Source: CAYNDB01 sp964395915
Lineage (GTDB): Bacteria; Nitrospinota_A; UBA7883; JAJRTC01
Direction: 5' to 3'
Length of the DNA stretch: 24,832 nt
Assembly (NCBI GenBank): GCA_964395915.1
Contig: CAYNDB010000026.1
Location: forward strand, 1-24,832
Positions 9,185-16,934 of this stretch are shown in pieces; the first letter of the stretch is position 1; each line of letters begins with the position of its first letter. Under the pieces are notes generated by a model. It was given only the letters and a program-made list of their open reading frames with translations, ran no database searches and was not told where the DNA came from. The translations under genes were made by a program, and so were the position numbers.

Positions 9185-10652
9185 ATCTTTTTTCTATCGC
9201 CTTGCCAAGCTCTTCCCTGTCGTCGAAATGCAACTTTTCCTTTCCAATAATCTGATAATCCTCATGTCCTTTTCCAGCCACCAGGACAAGGTCGCCATGT
9301 TCCACAAGCATTACCGCGGTATTTAGCGCCTCGCGCCTGTCGATGACGACTTTCATCTCACCTCTTGGGTTATCCTTTTCATGAATACCGCCAAGAATGT
9401 CGTCGATAATTTTCTCCGGAGCTTCAGTTCGAGGATTGTCTGTGGTTACAACCACCTTGTCGGAAAGAGTCCATGCCATTTCCCCCATATCCGGGCGCTT
9501 GGTCTTGTCTCTATCACCGCCACATCCAAACACCGTTATTACTTTGCCCTTTGTAAGCTGCCTGGCCGATTGGATCACGTTGGCAAGCGCGTCGGCTGTA
9601 TGGGCATAGTCGACCAAGGCAACAAAAGGCTGTCCTAAATCCACGCGCTCCATACGCCCGGGGATAATTTTTAATGCCTCCACGCCCTCAACTATGCTTT
9701 CCAGGCTCACACCCTCGTTCACCGCCGTGGCCGTCGCCGCCAAAATGTTGTATACGTTATAGCGGCCAGAGAGGTTCGAACGCACTCGCGCGGATCCCGT
9801 GGGAGTTTTGATGGTGAAAGAAATGGACTTGTCGCCCAACGTTATATCTTCCGCTTTATAATCAGCGGACGTCTCCAAACCATAGGTAAACTTTTTCGCT
9901 TTTGTTTCCGCCGCAAGCCTTTGGCCATATGGATCGTCTACGTTCAAGACCGCGGTTTCAGGCTCGAGGTCGATGAACAGTTTTCTTTTTGCGGCAAAAT
10001 ATTCATCCATATTCCCGTGATAATCGAGATGCTCTTTTGTAAGGTTTGTAAAAATAGCTTCTCTGAACCTTATGTTGTCGACACGGCTTTGAAGCAAAGC
10101 GTGGGAAGATACTTCCAAAGCAAGATGGGAGGCGCCACGATCCAGCAATGCCACCATCATCCGTTGCAGATCGAGCGACTCGGGCGTTGTGTTCGGCGCG
10201 GGCAGCTCCTCTTCAAGAAGATTGTAACCAATCGTCCCAATCCTGCCGCATCGCTTCCCTTCCACGCTCATAATCGACTCGATCAGGTATGTAACCGTGG
10301 TTTTACCGTTTGTGCCGGTAACTCCCATTACATGGAGCTTTTCCGACGGCGAATCGTAAAAATAGTCGGACATTTTAGCGAGAGCGGCTCTGGGATTTGA
10401 CGTTAGCAGAAGCGTTACCCTGGAAGGCAACGGTTTTTTAGGTTTCTCCGCCGCAACGATAGTTGTGGCGCCCCGGCGTATCGCGTCTGGAATAAAATCG
10501 TGTCCATCCACATTTGCGCCTTTAATGGCCACAAATACACAGTTTCGAGTAACCTTCCTGGAGTCGTAACATATGTCTTTCATGCTCGCAGGCTTAGCTC
10601 CGGAAACCTTCAGTTCATCCATTCCGTGAAATGTATTTTCAGTTTTAGTCAT
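9171..10652 (-). CDS. murE: UDP-MurNAc-L-Ala-D-Glu--meso-diaminopimelate ligase
   Basis: Adds the third stem-peptide residue in the cytoplasm. The 493-residue protein has CYDSRKVTRNCVFVAIKGA, the P-loop GVTGTNGKTTVTY at about 110-122, PNTTPESLDLQRMM, FTNLTKEHLDYHG, Lys222 in AAKRKLF (the lysine normally carbamylated), VDYAHTADAL and GCGGDRDKTKRPDMG. The specificity motif is DNPRTE at about 405-410; DNPR is the meso-diaminopimelate form, so the wall should be DAP-type, as in Gram-negatives. The start ATG overlaps the last base of the ftsI stop (TGATG). A second ATG ten codons in (MDELKVSG) is a possible alternative start. Confidence 0.98.
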   Translation of the reverse strand: MTKTENTFHGMDELKVSGAKPASMKDICYDSRKVTRNCVFVAIKGANVDGHDFIPDAIRRGATTIVAAEKPKKPLPSRVTLLLTSNPRAALAKMSDYFYDSPSEKLHVMGVTGTNGKTTVTYLIESIMSVEGKRCGRIGTIGYNLLEEELPAPNTTPESLDLQRMMVALLDRGASHLALEVSSHALLQSRVDNIRFREAIFTNLTKEHLDYHGNMDEYFAAKRKLFIDLEPETAVLNVDDPYGQRLAAETKAKKFTYGLETSADYKAEDITLGDKSISFTIKTPTGSARVRSNLSGRYNVYNILAATATAVNEGVSLESIVEGVEALKIIPGRMERVDLGQPFVALVDYAHTADALANVIQSARQLTKGKVITVFGCGGDRDKTKRPDMGEMAWTLSDKVVVTTDNPRTEAPEKIIDDILGGIHEKDNPRGEMKVVIDRREALNTAVMLVEHGDLVLVAGKGHEDYQIIGKEKLHFDDREELGKAIEKRYGKV

Positions 10653-12553
10653 CAGGCGCCGTTTAAAACCTCTTCTTCTTTTTTATAGACCAAATTATCA
10701 ACGACAGTTGGTTTGGTTTTAATTTTATTCTTTTGTCTCTTTGAGGGTTTTTGCCGGATCATCATCTTTTTCCAATCGATCTCATACACATCCATATCGG
10801 CCGAAGGTATACGCAAGATTCTGGCGGAGCGAACCGCGATCTCTGAAAATACAGGAGCGGCCACCACTCCTCCCCACGCCATTCCTTCAGGCTCGTCTAC
10901 CATCACAAGAATCGCAAGCCTTGGTTTGTTGGCCGGGAAAAATCCTACAAACGAAGAAAGGTATTTATCCCCCGAATAAGTTTTTGTAACAGGATCTATT
11001 TTCTGAGCCGTGCCGGTTTTCCCTGCGACTGTAAAGCCGGGAATTGAAGCGCGTTTGCCGGTGCCATCACGCACGACCCCCACCATCATGTCGATAACAG
11101 CTTTTGCGGTCCGCTCCGATATGACCCTGTGCCTGATTTCGGTTTTAATGACCTTCATCTCTTTGCCGTTTCGTAACAGCGCCTTTACAAGCTTTGGACG
11201 GATGAGGTATCCACCATTTGCAATCGCGCTTACACCGGAAATAAGCTGAATAGGAGTAACCGCCACTTCCTGGCCGAATGATATCGATGGCAACGACCAG
11301 CGAGACCATTCTGACACCGGACGTAAAAGCCCGGCGCTTTCACCCGGCAGGTCTATCCCTGTCTTGGATCCAAAACCGAAAAGGCGAAGGCTGGCCAGAA
11401 GTCTTTCCGCCCCAAGCCTTTCCCCCAGTTTAATGGCTCCTATGTTGCTCGATTTTGAGATTATTTCAGAAACTGTGAGAATCTCGTATTTACCGTAGTG
11501 CGCCTCTCGAAAATTTCTTCCGGCCACCCGGTATCGTCCATTTTCACAGTCTATCCTCTCGGTTGGCCTTACCGCTTTGGTTTCAAGCGCGGCGGCGACT
11601 ACAAACAGCTTGAAAGTGGAGCCTGGCTCCACAGCGTCGGCCACAGCTTTCGGCTTCCACCACTCGGAACCATATTTTGCAAAATTGTTCGGGTTATACC
11701 TGGGTTGCTCGGCCATTGCGAGGATGTCACCTGTCGCAGGATCCATCACAATCGCCACACCGCTTTTGGCGCCCACTTTTTTCACCTGACGCTCCAAAGC
11801 TTTTTCGGCTATGTACTGTATTCTTTCGTCGATCGTAAGAACAATGTCGAATGGAGCCGATTCCTCGAAAATGCTCAAAGCGTCCGGCATCGATATGGGG
11901 CGTCCTAAAGCGTCCTTCAACACAGTAAACTGTGAGCTTTGAGGACGCATGATTTTGTCGTACTTGTATTCGAGGCCATATAACCCCTGGTTGTCTATGC
12001 CGCAAAACCCTATTATCTTCGCCGCTATCTCCCGCTTTGGATAAAAACGCTTCGACTCTTTTACAAACCCCACACCTCTAATATTCTTCTCTCGGATCTT
12101 GTCGCATATCTCTTGTGGAACCTTGCGACGCGCCCATACAAAACTTTTGCCGCTATATTTTTTTAGTGACCGCGCTAATTTATTATGCAACGCGCGCCGT
12201 TTTATACGGTTTTTAGGCTCAAGCATTCTGGACAACGTTTTTGACACTTCTTCTTGGTTGGTAATTTTTCTGGGGTTCAGGTAAACAGAGTCCATTTTTA
12301 TAGAGACGGCCAACTCGTTCATATTACGATCGTAAACACTGCCTCTGGGAAGATGGATTTTCACACTGCCGGTTTGCTGCCTATCGGAAAATTCCTCCAC
12401 CCTGATATCACTGAAAAACATCAGTTGCGCAAGCCTGACAAAAGTTCCGGCAAACCACATGGCTAAAACAACACCTATGAGAGTCGCCCGGAACTTTACA
12501 CCATTGGCTTTTTTTATGCGGGAGGCTTTGCCGGATTTTCTATTTTTTCGCAA
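10652..12553 (-). CDS. ftsI: Septal peptidoglycan transpeptidase (class B penicillin-binding protein 3)
   Basis: Cross-links septal peptidoglycan as the partner of FtsW. The 633-residue protein has a basic cytoplasmic N-tail (about 1-22), one membrane segment (about 23-47), the PBP dimerisation domain (LPRGSVYDRN at about 68, GLYGLEYKYDKIM at about 190), and a transpeptidase domain with all three active-site motifs: S312-TFK, S368-SN and K512-TGT. No PASTA domain follows. Instead the last 45 or so residues are a lysine-rich tail (KPSKRQKNKIKTKP) ending in KKEEEVLNGA, which makes the protein longer than E. coli FtsI. The start overlaps ftsL by 14 bases. PBP2 and SpoVD are the alternatives, but the dcw position and lack of PASTA favour FtsI. 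Confidence 0.96.
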   Translation of the reverse strand: MRKNRKSGKASRIKKANGVKFRATLIGVVLAMWFAGTFVRLAQLMFFSDIRVEEFSDRQQTGSVKIHLPRGSVYDRNMNELAVSIKMDSVYLNPRKITNQEEVSKTLSRMLEPKNRIKRRALHNKLARSLKKYSGKSFVWARRKVPQEICDKIREKNIRGVGFVKESKRFYPKREIAAKIIGFCGIDNQGLYGLEYKYDKIMRPQSSQFTVLKDALGRPISMPDALSIFEESAPFDIVLTIDERIQYIAEKALERQVKKVGAKSGVAIVMDPATGDILAMAEQPRYNPNNFAKYGSEWWKPKAVADAVEPGSTFKLFVVAAALETKAVRPTERIDCENGRYRVAGRNFREAHYGKYEILTVSEIISKSSNIGAIKLGERLGAERLLASLRLFGFGSKTGIDLPGESAGLLRPVSEWSRWSLPSISFGQEVAVTPIQLISGVSAIANGGYLIRPKLVKALLRNGKEMKVIKTEIRHRVISERTAKAVIDMMVGVVRDGTGKRASIPGFTVAGKTGTAQKIDPVTKTYSGDKYLSSFVGFFPANKPRLAILVMVDEPEGMAWGGVVAAPVFSEIAVRSARILRIPSADMDVYEIDWKKMMIRQKPSKRQKNKIKTKPTVVDNLVYKKEEEVLNGA

Positions 12554-12845
12554 TTATCACCACCTGGTTCGTCGCCGGGAATATAAAACCCAGCTTTTCA
12601 ACCGCGCGTTTTTCAATTAAATCGTATGAAGCCAGGGAGCTTATCTCCAGCTTAATTTTTTTGTTCAGTTCGTTAAGCTCCGACAAGGTTTTAAGCTTTC
12701 CGGAATATTCATACATAAGGTTGGTCGCCTGAATGGAAGGGTAGATATATATAAGCGTCGCCAAAAGGCACAGAGCTACGGAGATGGCGTAAAGCGCCAC
12801 GGTTTTTGCGCCGACTCTGGCCTTTTCCCTGCCGAAGGTAAACAA
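12540..12845 (-). CDS. ftsL: FtsL-type divisome protein
   Basis: Small bitopic membrane protein that, with FtsB and FtsQ, recruits and activates FtsWI. From TTG at 12845 it has 101 residues: a short basic cytoplasmic tail (FTFGREKARVGAK), one membrane helix (about 15-36), then a periplasmic coiled-coil-like stretch (GKLKTLSELNELNKKIKLEI) ending in KLGFIFPATNQVVII, typical of FtsL C-termini. The call rests mainly on topology and position between rsmH and ftsI, because FtsL sequences diverge. Starts: the frame opens at a TTG at 12899 (119 residues, AGGA seven bases upstream), but 12845 has the stronger AGGGAG seven bases upstream and gives the normal FtsL size. No ATG start is available near either position. 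Confidence 0.85.
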   Translation of the reverse strand: MFTFGREKARVGAKTVALYAISVALCLLATLIYIYPSIQATNLMYEYSGKLKTLSELNELNKKIKLEISSLASYDLIEKRAVEKLGFIFPATNQVVIIAKK

Positions 12846-12852
12846 AATATCA

Positions 12853-12858
12853 CTCCCT
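12853..12858 (-). promoter_or_regulatory. Ribosome binding site supporting the internal TTG start of ftsL
   Basis: AGGGAG on the minus strand, seven bases before the TTG at 12845. It is stronger than the AGGA in front of the upstream TTG at 12899 and is the main reason for choosing the shorter ftsL. Confidence 0.55.
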
Positions 12859-12910
12859 GTAAAAAGCCCCGCCGTTTCAGGCGCAAGGCACAACTTCAAA
12901 CCGCTATCCT

Positions 12911-13879
12911 TCAGGCGGCAAGCCTTTCCGCCACGCGAAGTTTGGCGGATCTGGATCGCGGATTACGCCTTATCTCATCTTTGTCTGGTGTGACAGGCTT
13001 TTTAGTGACAAGTCTCACTTTTCCTGGCCAGCCACACACACAGGCCGGCAACTCTTTCGGGCAAATACAGCGTGATGTCATGTCTACAAACGACTGCTTG
13101 ACTATCCTGTCTTCCAGGCTGTGAAACGATATCACCACGATACGACCTCCCTCCGCGAGCCTTCCCACAGCTTTATCCAAAGCCTCTTCAAGTTGGCCCA
13201 GTTCGTCGTTTACCGCAATCCTCAACGCTTGAAACACCTTCGTGGCCGGATGAACAGACTTCCCGCTTTTGCGAGGCGAGACTTTTTCCACTATCCGCGC
13301 CAGCGCCAAGGTATCGTCGATCGGTTTAACTGATCGTTCCCTCACGATAGCGTTGGCGATTCTTTTCGCTCGCCATTCTTCTCCAAATTTTTTGAATATC
13401 GCGGCGAGGTCGCTTTGTGTGGATTTATTGACCAAATCCCAGGCCGTGAGTTTTTGCGACAGATCCATCCGCATATCAAGAGGGCCTTCCAAACGAAACG
13501 AAAACCCTCTGTCCGGCAAATCAAAATGGAAAGACGATACACCGAGATCCATAATAATCGCATTTACTTTATCGATTTTCATACGATCCAGAGCCTTGTC
13601 AATATCGGCAAAATTCCCCTTTTCCACTATCACGCGCCGACCAAACGGCTTCAGCCGCTGTCGCGCCCTCTCTACAGCTTCTTGATCCCTGTCTAATCCA
13701 ATGAGCGTCTTAAGACTTTTCATTCTCTCAAGAAGCGCCTCCGCATGGCCGCCTCCGCCAACGGTCGCGTCAACCACGGTTTCAACTCCTGGCTGGTCTA
13801 TAAACCGTAAAACTTCATCCAGCAAAACGGGGACATGCTTCAGGTTCCGCTCCTTTTCTCCATAAGCATAAATCTCCAA
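12911..13879 (-). CDS. rsmH: 16S rRNA (cytosine-1402-N4)-methyltransferase
   Basis: SAM-dependent methyltransferase of the 30S decoding centre, formerly MraW, almost always the second dcw gene. The family N-terminus KHVPVLLDEVL is followed by the SAM-binding DATVGGGGHAEALL, LIGLDRDQEA, MDLGVSSFHFDLPDRGFSF, FQALRIAVNDELGQLE and VISFHSLEDRIVKQ, with the Cys-containing CICPKELPACVCG near the end. No ATG start fits. The frame is open back into mraZ. I list the TTG at 13879 (322 residues), but a CTG at 13843 lies six bases after a perfect AAGGAG and would give MKHVPVLLDEV, which matches the family N-terminus better. It starts 34 bases after the mraZ stop and ends 11 bases before the earliest ftsL start. 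Confidence 0.95.
   Translation of the reverse strand: MEIYAYGEKERNLKHVPVLLDEVLRFIDQPGVETVVDATVGGGGHAEALLERMKSLKTLIGLDRDQEAVERARQRLKPFGRRVIVEKGNFADIDKALDRMKIDKVNAIIMDLGVSSFHFDLPDRGFSFRLEGPLDMRMDLSQKLTAWDLVNKSTQSDLAAIFKKFGEEWRAKRIANAIVRERSVKPIDDTLALARIVEKVSPRKSGKSVHPATKVFQALRIAVNDELGQLEEALDKAVGRLAEGGRIVVISFHSLEDRIVKQSFVDMTSRCICPKELPACVCGWPGKVRLVTKKPVTPDKDEIRRNPRSRSAKLRVAERLAA
13850..13855 (-). promoter_or_regulatory. Strong ribosome binding site inside the 5' end of rsmH
   Basis: AAGGAG on the minus strand, six bases before a CTG codon at 13843 that would start rsmH exactly at its conserved N-terminus. It suggests a non-AUG (CTG) start; the alternative is that it is only the coding sequence for Lys-Glu in a protein begun at 13879. 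Confidence 0.45.
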
Positions 13880-13913
13880 GCCTTCAGCCTGAAAATAAAC
13901 CACCCAGGGACAA

Positions 13914-14342
13914 CTAAAACCCAAGCTCCCGAAGCTGTTGCGACAGTTCGCCAGACTCAAGCTTTGCGCTGATTTCCTTGTGACGCTCGGCCGACCAGAT
14001 TTCAATATTTCTGATACGCCCAACGATTACCGCATCCCGTTCTATGCCTGCATACTCCCGAAGCCTTGCCGGTATCAGAATTCGTCCGTTTTTTATCGGA
14101 ACCTCTTCCGCGTTTTCGGCGATGGCTCGCAACAGATCGTCTTTTTCAGGGGAGTACGGCCCGGCCTCCAGTTGCTCATACTTGCCTAACCACTGTTTGG
14201 CCGGATAACCTGCGAGGCGCCGATCCGAAACAGTGACAATCAAAGGTGGTTCATATATGTTCAGCAGCACATCTCGGACCTTTGCGGGCAGATGAATTCT
14301 ACCTTTTGGATCCACACTGACATCGTGCCTGCCAATAAACAT
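13914..14342 (-). CDS. mraZ: MraZ transcriptional regulator of the dcw operon
   Basis: AbrB-like DNA-binding protein that forms rings and represses its own dcw promoter in characterised species. The 142-residue protein has the two tandem SpoVT/AbrB-like halves: FIGRHDVSVDPKGRIHLPAK (residues 2-21) and EVPIKNGRILIPARLREYAG (about 80-99), each with the expected D/NxxGRIxxPxxxR pattern. The ATG at 14342 is preceded by AAAGG seven bases upstream, and that ribosome site lies within the 10-bp repeat array I read as the MraZ operator. First gene of the long minus-strand dcw operon. Confidence 0.97.
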   Translation of the reverse strand: MFIGRHDVSVDPKGRIHLPAKVRDVLLNIYEPPLIVTVSDRRLAGYPAKQWLGKYEQLEAGPYSPEKDDLLRAIAENAEEVPIKNGRILIPARLREYAGIERDAVIVGRIRNIEIWSAERHKEISAKLESGELSQQLRELGF

Positions 14343-14345
14343 AGC

Positions 14346-14381
14346 GATACCTTTGACACTTCAAGACACTTTATGACACCT
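14346..14381 (-). promoter_or_regulatory. Probable MraZ operator: 10-bp-spaced direct repeats
   Basis: On the minus strand the leader of mraZ contains AGGTGTC, AAGTGTC, AAGTGTC and an imperfect AGGTATC (plus-strand positions 14375-14381, 14365-14371, 14355-14361, 14346-14352), spaced 10, 10 and 9 bases apart, one helical turn. Known MraZ sites are short GTG- or TGGG-containing direct repeats with a 10-bp period directly upstream of mraZ, so the match of place, spacing and GTG core is good. The array runs from the predicted transcription start into the mraZ ribosome site, so bound MraZ could block both initiation and translation. Confidence 0.75.
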
Positions 14382-14388
14382 ATGGATG

Positions 14389-14418
14389 ATCGTATCGAAT
14401 TAGTGTGATAACTGTCAA
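14389..14418 (-). promoter_or_regulatory. Predicted sigma-70-type promoter of the dcw operon
   Basis: Minus strand: a consensus -35 TTGACA (14418-14413), an 18-base spacer, then TACGAT (14394-14389) as a -10 with two mismatches. The start would fall near 14382, just before the first MraZ box. A second candidate further upstream (TTGACA, 17-base spacer, TATTGT) lies in the AT-rich segment around 14540-14570. No start site has been mapped. Confidence 0.55.
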
Positions 14419-14846
14419 GAGTTATTACGAATTTAGATAGCGCTATTTTTAACATGACCCCTCTAAATATATGTAAAATTCATCTAATTTATATATTACT
14501 ATATGTAATTCACTTATAATAACATCTAAATTATCCAAACAATATGTTAATTATATAGGAATGTCAATAAAAAGATTGGCCATTTACAGGGAATTTACTG
14601 AACAGTATGCGGTTTTTTGATGCGCCATGATTTTGACGTATGAACATTTGAATTTGAGCCTAAGCTACAAAAATAGGTGGGATTTCTACATACCATGGAG
14701 TACATCGTGGTTATATACTTAAGACAGCGTTATTAAAAGCGGTGGGCAGGGTAAAGCCATGCGGTTTTTGGCATTAAATTAGTGGATCGGGGGCTGATTC
14801 CATTTCACAAAACAGGTCGGCGCCCATATTGCTTATTTTATGCGCT

Positions 14847-15812
14847 ATGACCGATCCTAAAACCATGAGAGCGTTAGAACACAAATTCATCACCCTGTTC
14901 CTTGACGGGATGGTCTCGGAAAAAAATTCTGGCGGCAATACGCTTCGCGCTTATTCTATCGATCTTCGACAGTTTTTCAATTTCCTGAGGAACGCAAAGT
15001 TCTGGAGTGATTATTCGGAAGAAAAAGACCTTGCCTCCATAGATACGAAAGTCGTAAAAAAGTTTGCCGCCATGTTGCATGGCCTCTCGCTATCCCCTGC
15101 CACAATGGAGCGCAAGCTCTCCACTCTCAGGTCTTTTTTCAACTATTTGAACCAGCTTGATGTTCTCAGAAACAACCCTGCAAAAAATGTCGCGTTACCA
15201 AAAAAGCCGAAGTCCACGCCCGATTTTTTAACGCCGGACGAAGTGTTCGCCCTCGTTGAGGGGCCGAGGGGCAAGCCTGCAAGCCTCCGCGATAAAACGA
15301 TACTGGAGCTTTTATACGCCACCGGAATGCGCGCATCGGAGCTTGCGTCTCTTAGCGAAGCGGACGTGGATTTTGACAGGGGCTTTATCAGTGTCCATGG
15401 CAAGGGTAATAAAGAGCGGCTTGTTCCTTTTGGAGGCAAGTCGGAAGCCGTGTTAAAAAAACTGCTGGATGAACGCAGGGCCACAGAGCCGGATCATCTG
15501 GGGGTTCCTGTTTTCCTCAACAGGTTTGGCGACAGGCTTACCGTGCGATCAATTCACACCATTGTAAAAACTCACGCCCGTAACATAGGCATGGACAGGC
15601 CTGTGGCGCCGCATAAATTGCGCCATACATTCGCCACACATCTTCTGGATAATGGAGCGGACCTTCGAGCAATACAGGAGATGCTCGGGCATTCGAGCCT
15701 GTCCACAACACAGAAATATACCCATGTAGGGTTAAAAAAACTTATGGAAGTGTATGATGAATCTCATCCTCGCGCAAAACTTGGTGAAAACAAGAAAAGT
15801 GACCGGGGTTAA
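14847..15812 (+). CDS. xerC: Tyrosine recombinase XerC
   Basis: Site-specific recombinase that, with XerD, resolves chromosome dimers at dif during division. The 321-residue protein has an N-terminal SAM-like DNA-binding domain (about 1-110) and a C-terminal catalytic domain with the full tyrosine-recombinase set: Arg162 (GMRASEL), Lys186 (GKGNKER), His256 and Arg259 (HKLRHTFATH), His282 (GHSSLSTTQ) and nucleophile Tyr291 (KYTHV). The tail VYDESHPRAK is characteristic of XerC more than XerD. I prefer the ATG at 14847; an in-frame TTG at 14829 and an ATG at 14865 are alternatives, and none has a clear ribosome site. It is divergent from dcw, and nothing around it suggests a mobile element. Confidence 0.93.
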   Translation: MTDPKTMRALEHKFITLFLDGMVSEKNSGGNTLRAYSIDLRQFFNFLRNAKFWSDYSEEKDLASIDTKVVKKFAAMLHGLSLSPATMERKLSTLRSFFNYLNQLDVLRNNPAKNVALPKKPKSTPDFLTPDEVFALVEGPRGKPASLRDKTILELLYATGMRASELASLSEADVDFDRGFISVHGKGNKERLVPFGGKSEAVLKKLLDERRATEPDHLGVPVFLNRFGDRLTVRSIHTIVKTHARNIGMDRPVAPHKLRHTFATHLLDNGADLRAIQEMLGHSSLSTTQKYTHVGLKKLMEVYDESHPRAKLGENKKSDRG

Positions 15813-15870
15813 CTGAAAAGGTCTGACAAACTCTATTCAACGGAAACTAGCAAAACATCTTTACCACGAT

Positions 15871-16800
15871 TTACAGCCCTGCTTCAGCCAGTTTCTCGGC
15901 CAGCTCTTTTTGGTCTTTTGTAAGCCTTTTTGGAACGGACACGATAAGCTTTACATAGAGGTCTCCTTTTCCATGTCCTTTTAACCGTTTCGCTCCGGCG
16001 CCTTTTATTCTTATCATTTTGGAGGATTCCGATCCTTTGGCTATTTTTATCATACGCTCACCGTCAAGAGTTTTAACCGGAACTGTCCCTCCAAGGATCA
16101 TCGTTGAATATGGTACTTTCGCCTCCACATAAAGGTCGGCCCCTTCGCGTTTAAAGGTGGGGTCGGGAGCTACTTTAATAGCTATATAAACGTCTCCCGC
16201 CGGGCCGCCGTGGGCGCCTTTCCCTCCTTTTCCTTTCAACCGGAGTTTTTTTCCGCTTTCTATACCCGGAGGAATTTTCACGTTCAAGGTATGCGACCCG
16301 CTTTCGGTTCTTAAAGATATAGTTCTTTCCGACCCTTTCATCGCATCTTGGAATGGTATGGTCAGGTTTGTCTCATAGTCATGCCCTTTCACGGGGCCTG
16401 GTTGTCCTCCTCGCTGTCCGCTAAAGCTGTACCCGCTCTGGCCGCCAAAATTTATATGCCCGCCGCCTCGCCGTCCGCCGCTAAAAATATGGCTGAACAT
16501 GTCTCCGCCAAAGCCAAACTCTTTAAAAACGTCCTCAAAGTTCGCTCCGCCAAAGATATCTTCCTTGCTGAAAGTTTGACTAAACCGATCTGGCCCGAAT
16601 TGGTCATATTGAACCCGTTTATCTTTATCGCTTAAAACAGCGTAAGCTTCGGATATCTCTTTGAATTTATCTTCAGCCTTTTTATCGTCAGGATTTCTGT
16701 CCGGATGATATTTCATCGCAAGCTTGCGATACGCTTTTTTGATCTCTCCGGGGGAAGCGTCCCGCTTTACATTTAATAAATGATAATAATCTTTGGACAT
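15871..16800 (-). CDS. DnaJ-family co-chaperone, CbpA-like (no zinc-finger domain)
   Basis: J-domain protein that stimulates DnaK ATPase and delivers substrates. Residues 1-68 form the J domain with the essential His-Pro-Asp at 32-34 (KYHPDRNPDD). A Gly/Phe-rich linker follows (about 75-135, GGANFEDVF through GGGHINFGGQ), then the two C-terminal beta-sandwich substrate-binding domains (about 140-309, with IPPGIESGKKLRLKGKG). The Cys-rich CxxCxGxG zinc domain of true DnaJ is absent, and the 309-residue length fits class B/CbpA. An AAGAG seven bases before the ATG is a fair ribosome site. It is convergent with xerC and downstream of nth, with its own 134-base leader. No dnaK or grpE is in the window. 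Confidence 0.93.
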   Translation of the reverse strand: MSKDYYHLLNVKRDASPGEIKKAYRKLAMKYHPDRNPDDKKAEDKFKEISEAYAVLSDKDKRVQYDQFGPDRFSQTFSKEDIFGGANFEDVFKEFGFGGDMFSHIFSGGRRGGGHINFGGQSGYSFSGQRGGQPGPVKGHDYETNLTIPFQDAMKGSERTISLRTESGSHTLNVKIPPGIESGKKLRLKGKGGKGAHGGPAGDVYIAIKVAPDPTFKREGADLYVEAKVPYSTMILGGTVPVKTLDGERMIKIAKGSESSKMIRIKGAGAKRLKGHGKGDLYVKLIVSVPKRLTKDQKELAEKLAEAGL

Positions 16801-16852
16801 TTGAACTCTTCAGCTTTAAAAATATATGACATCAAATCATTCTCACCTATTT

Positions 16853-16883
16853 ATTGTATTAAATGCTAACAAATAAAAGTCAA
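16853..16883 (-). promoter_or_regulatory. Possible promoter upstream of the CbpA-like gene
   Basis: Minus strand TTGACT (16883-16878) and TACAAT (16858-16853) with a 19-base spacer, longer than ideal. It lies in the nth to co-chaperone gap, about 50 bases before the ATG. No heat-shock sigma or CIRCE-type element is visible. Confidence 0.3.
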
Positions 16884-16934
16884 GGCTCCGTGGAGTGTAA
16901 AACTTCGATGTCGCAAAATATTTTCGTGTTTCCC

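Larger units (their letters stand above)
14343..14846. other. Intergenic region between divergent mraZ and xerC
   Basis: About 500 bases without a credible gene. The mraZ-proximal part holds the operator and promoter. Roughly 14440-14575 is very AT-rich, with loosely repeated ATATGTAA and CATCTAA words (CATCTAATTTAT near 14481, CATCTAAATTAT near 14523). The xerC-proximal part (14580-14846) contains an 11-base direct repeat ATGCGGTTTTT at 14607 and 14759 but no convincing promoter, tRNA or hairpin terminator. Short open frames here (19 codons or so) lack support. Confidence 0.6.

Noticed and set aside
14847..15812. Tyrosine recombinase as the integrase of a mobile element
   Set aside because: The C-terminus and length match XerC, neighbours are core genes, and no attachment-site repeats, tRNA or phage genes are present.
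15871..16800. Annotation as DnaJ proper
   Set aside because: The zinc-binding CxxCxGxG repeats are wholly absent and no dnaK/grpE lies nearby; CbpA-like fits better.
16881..16900. CTCCACGGAG palindrome after nth as a terminator
   Set aside because: The stem is four base pairs with a two-base loop, and no T-run follows directly.
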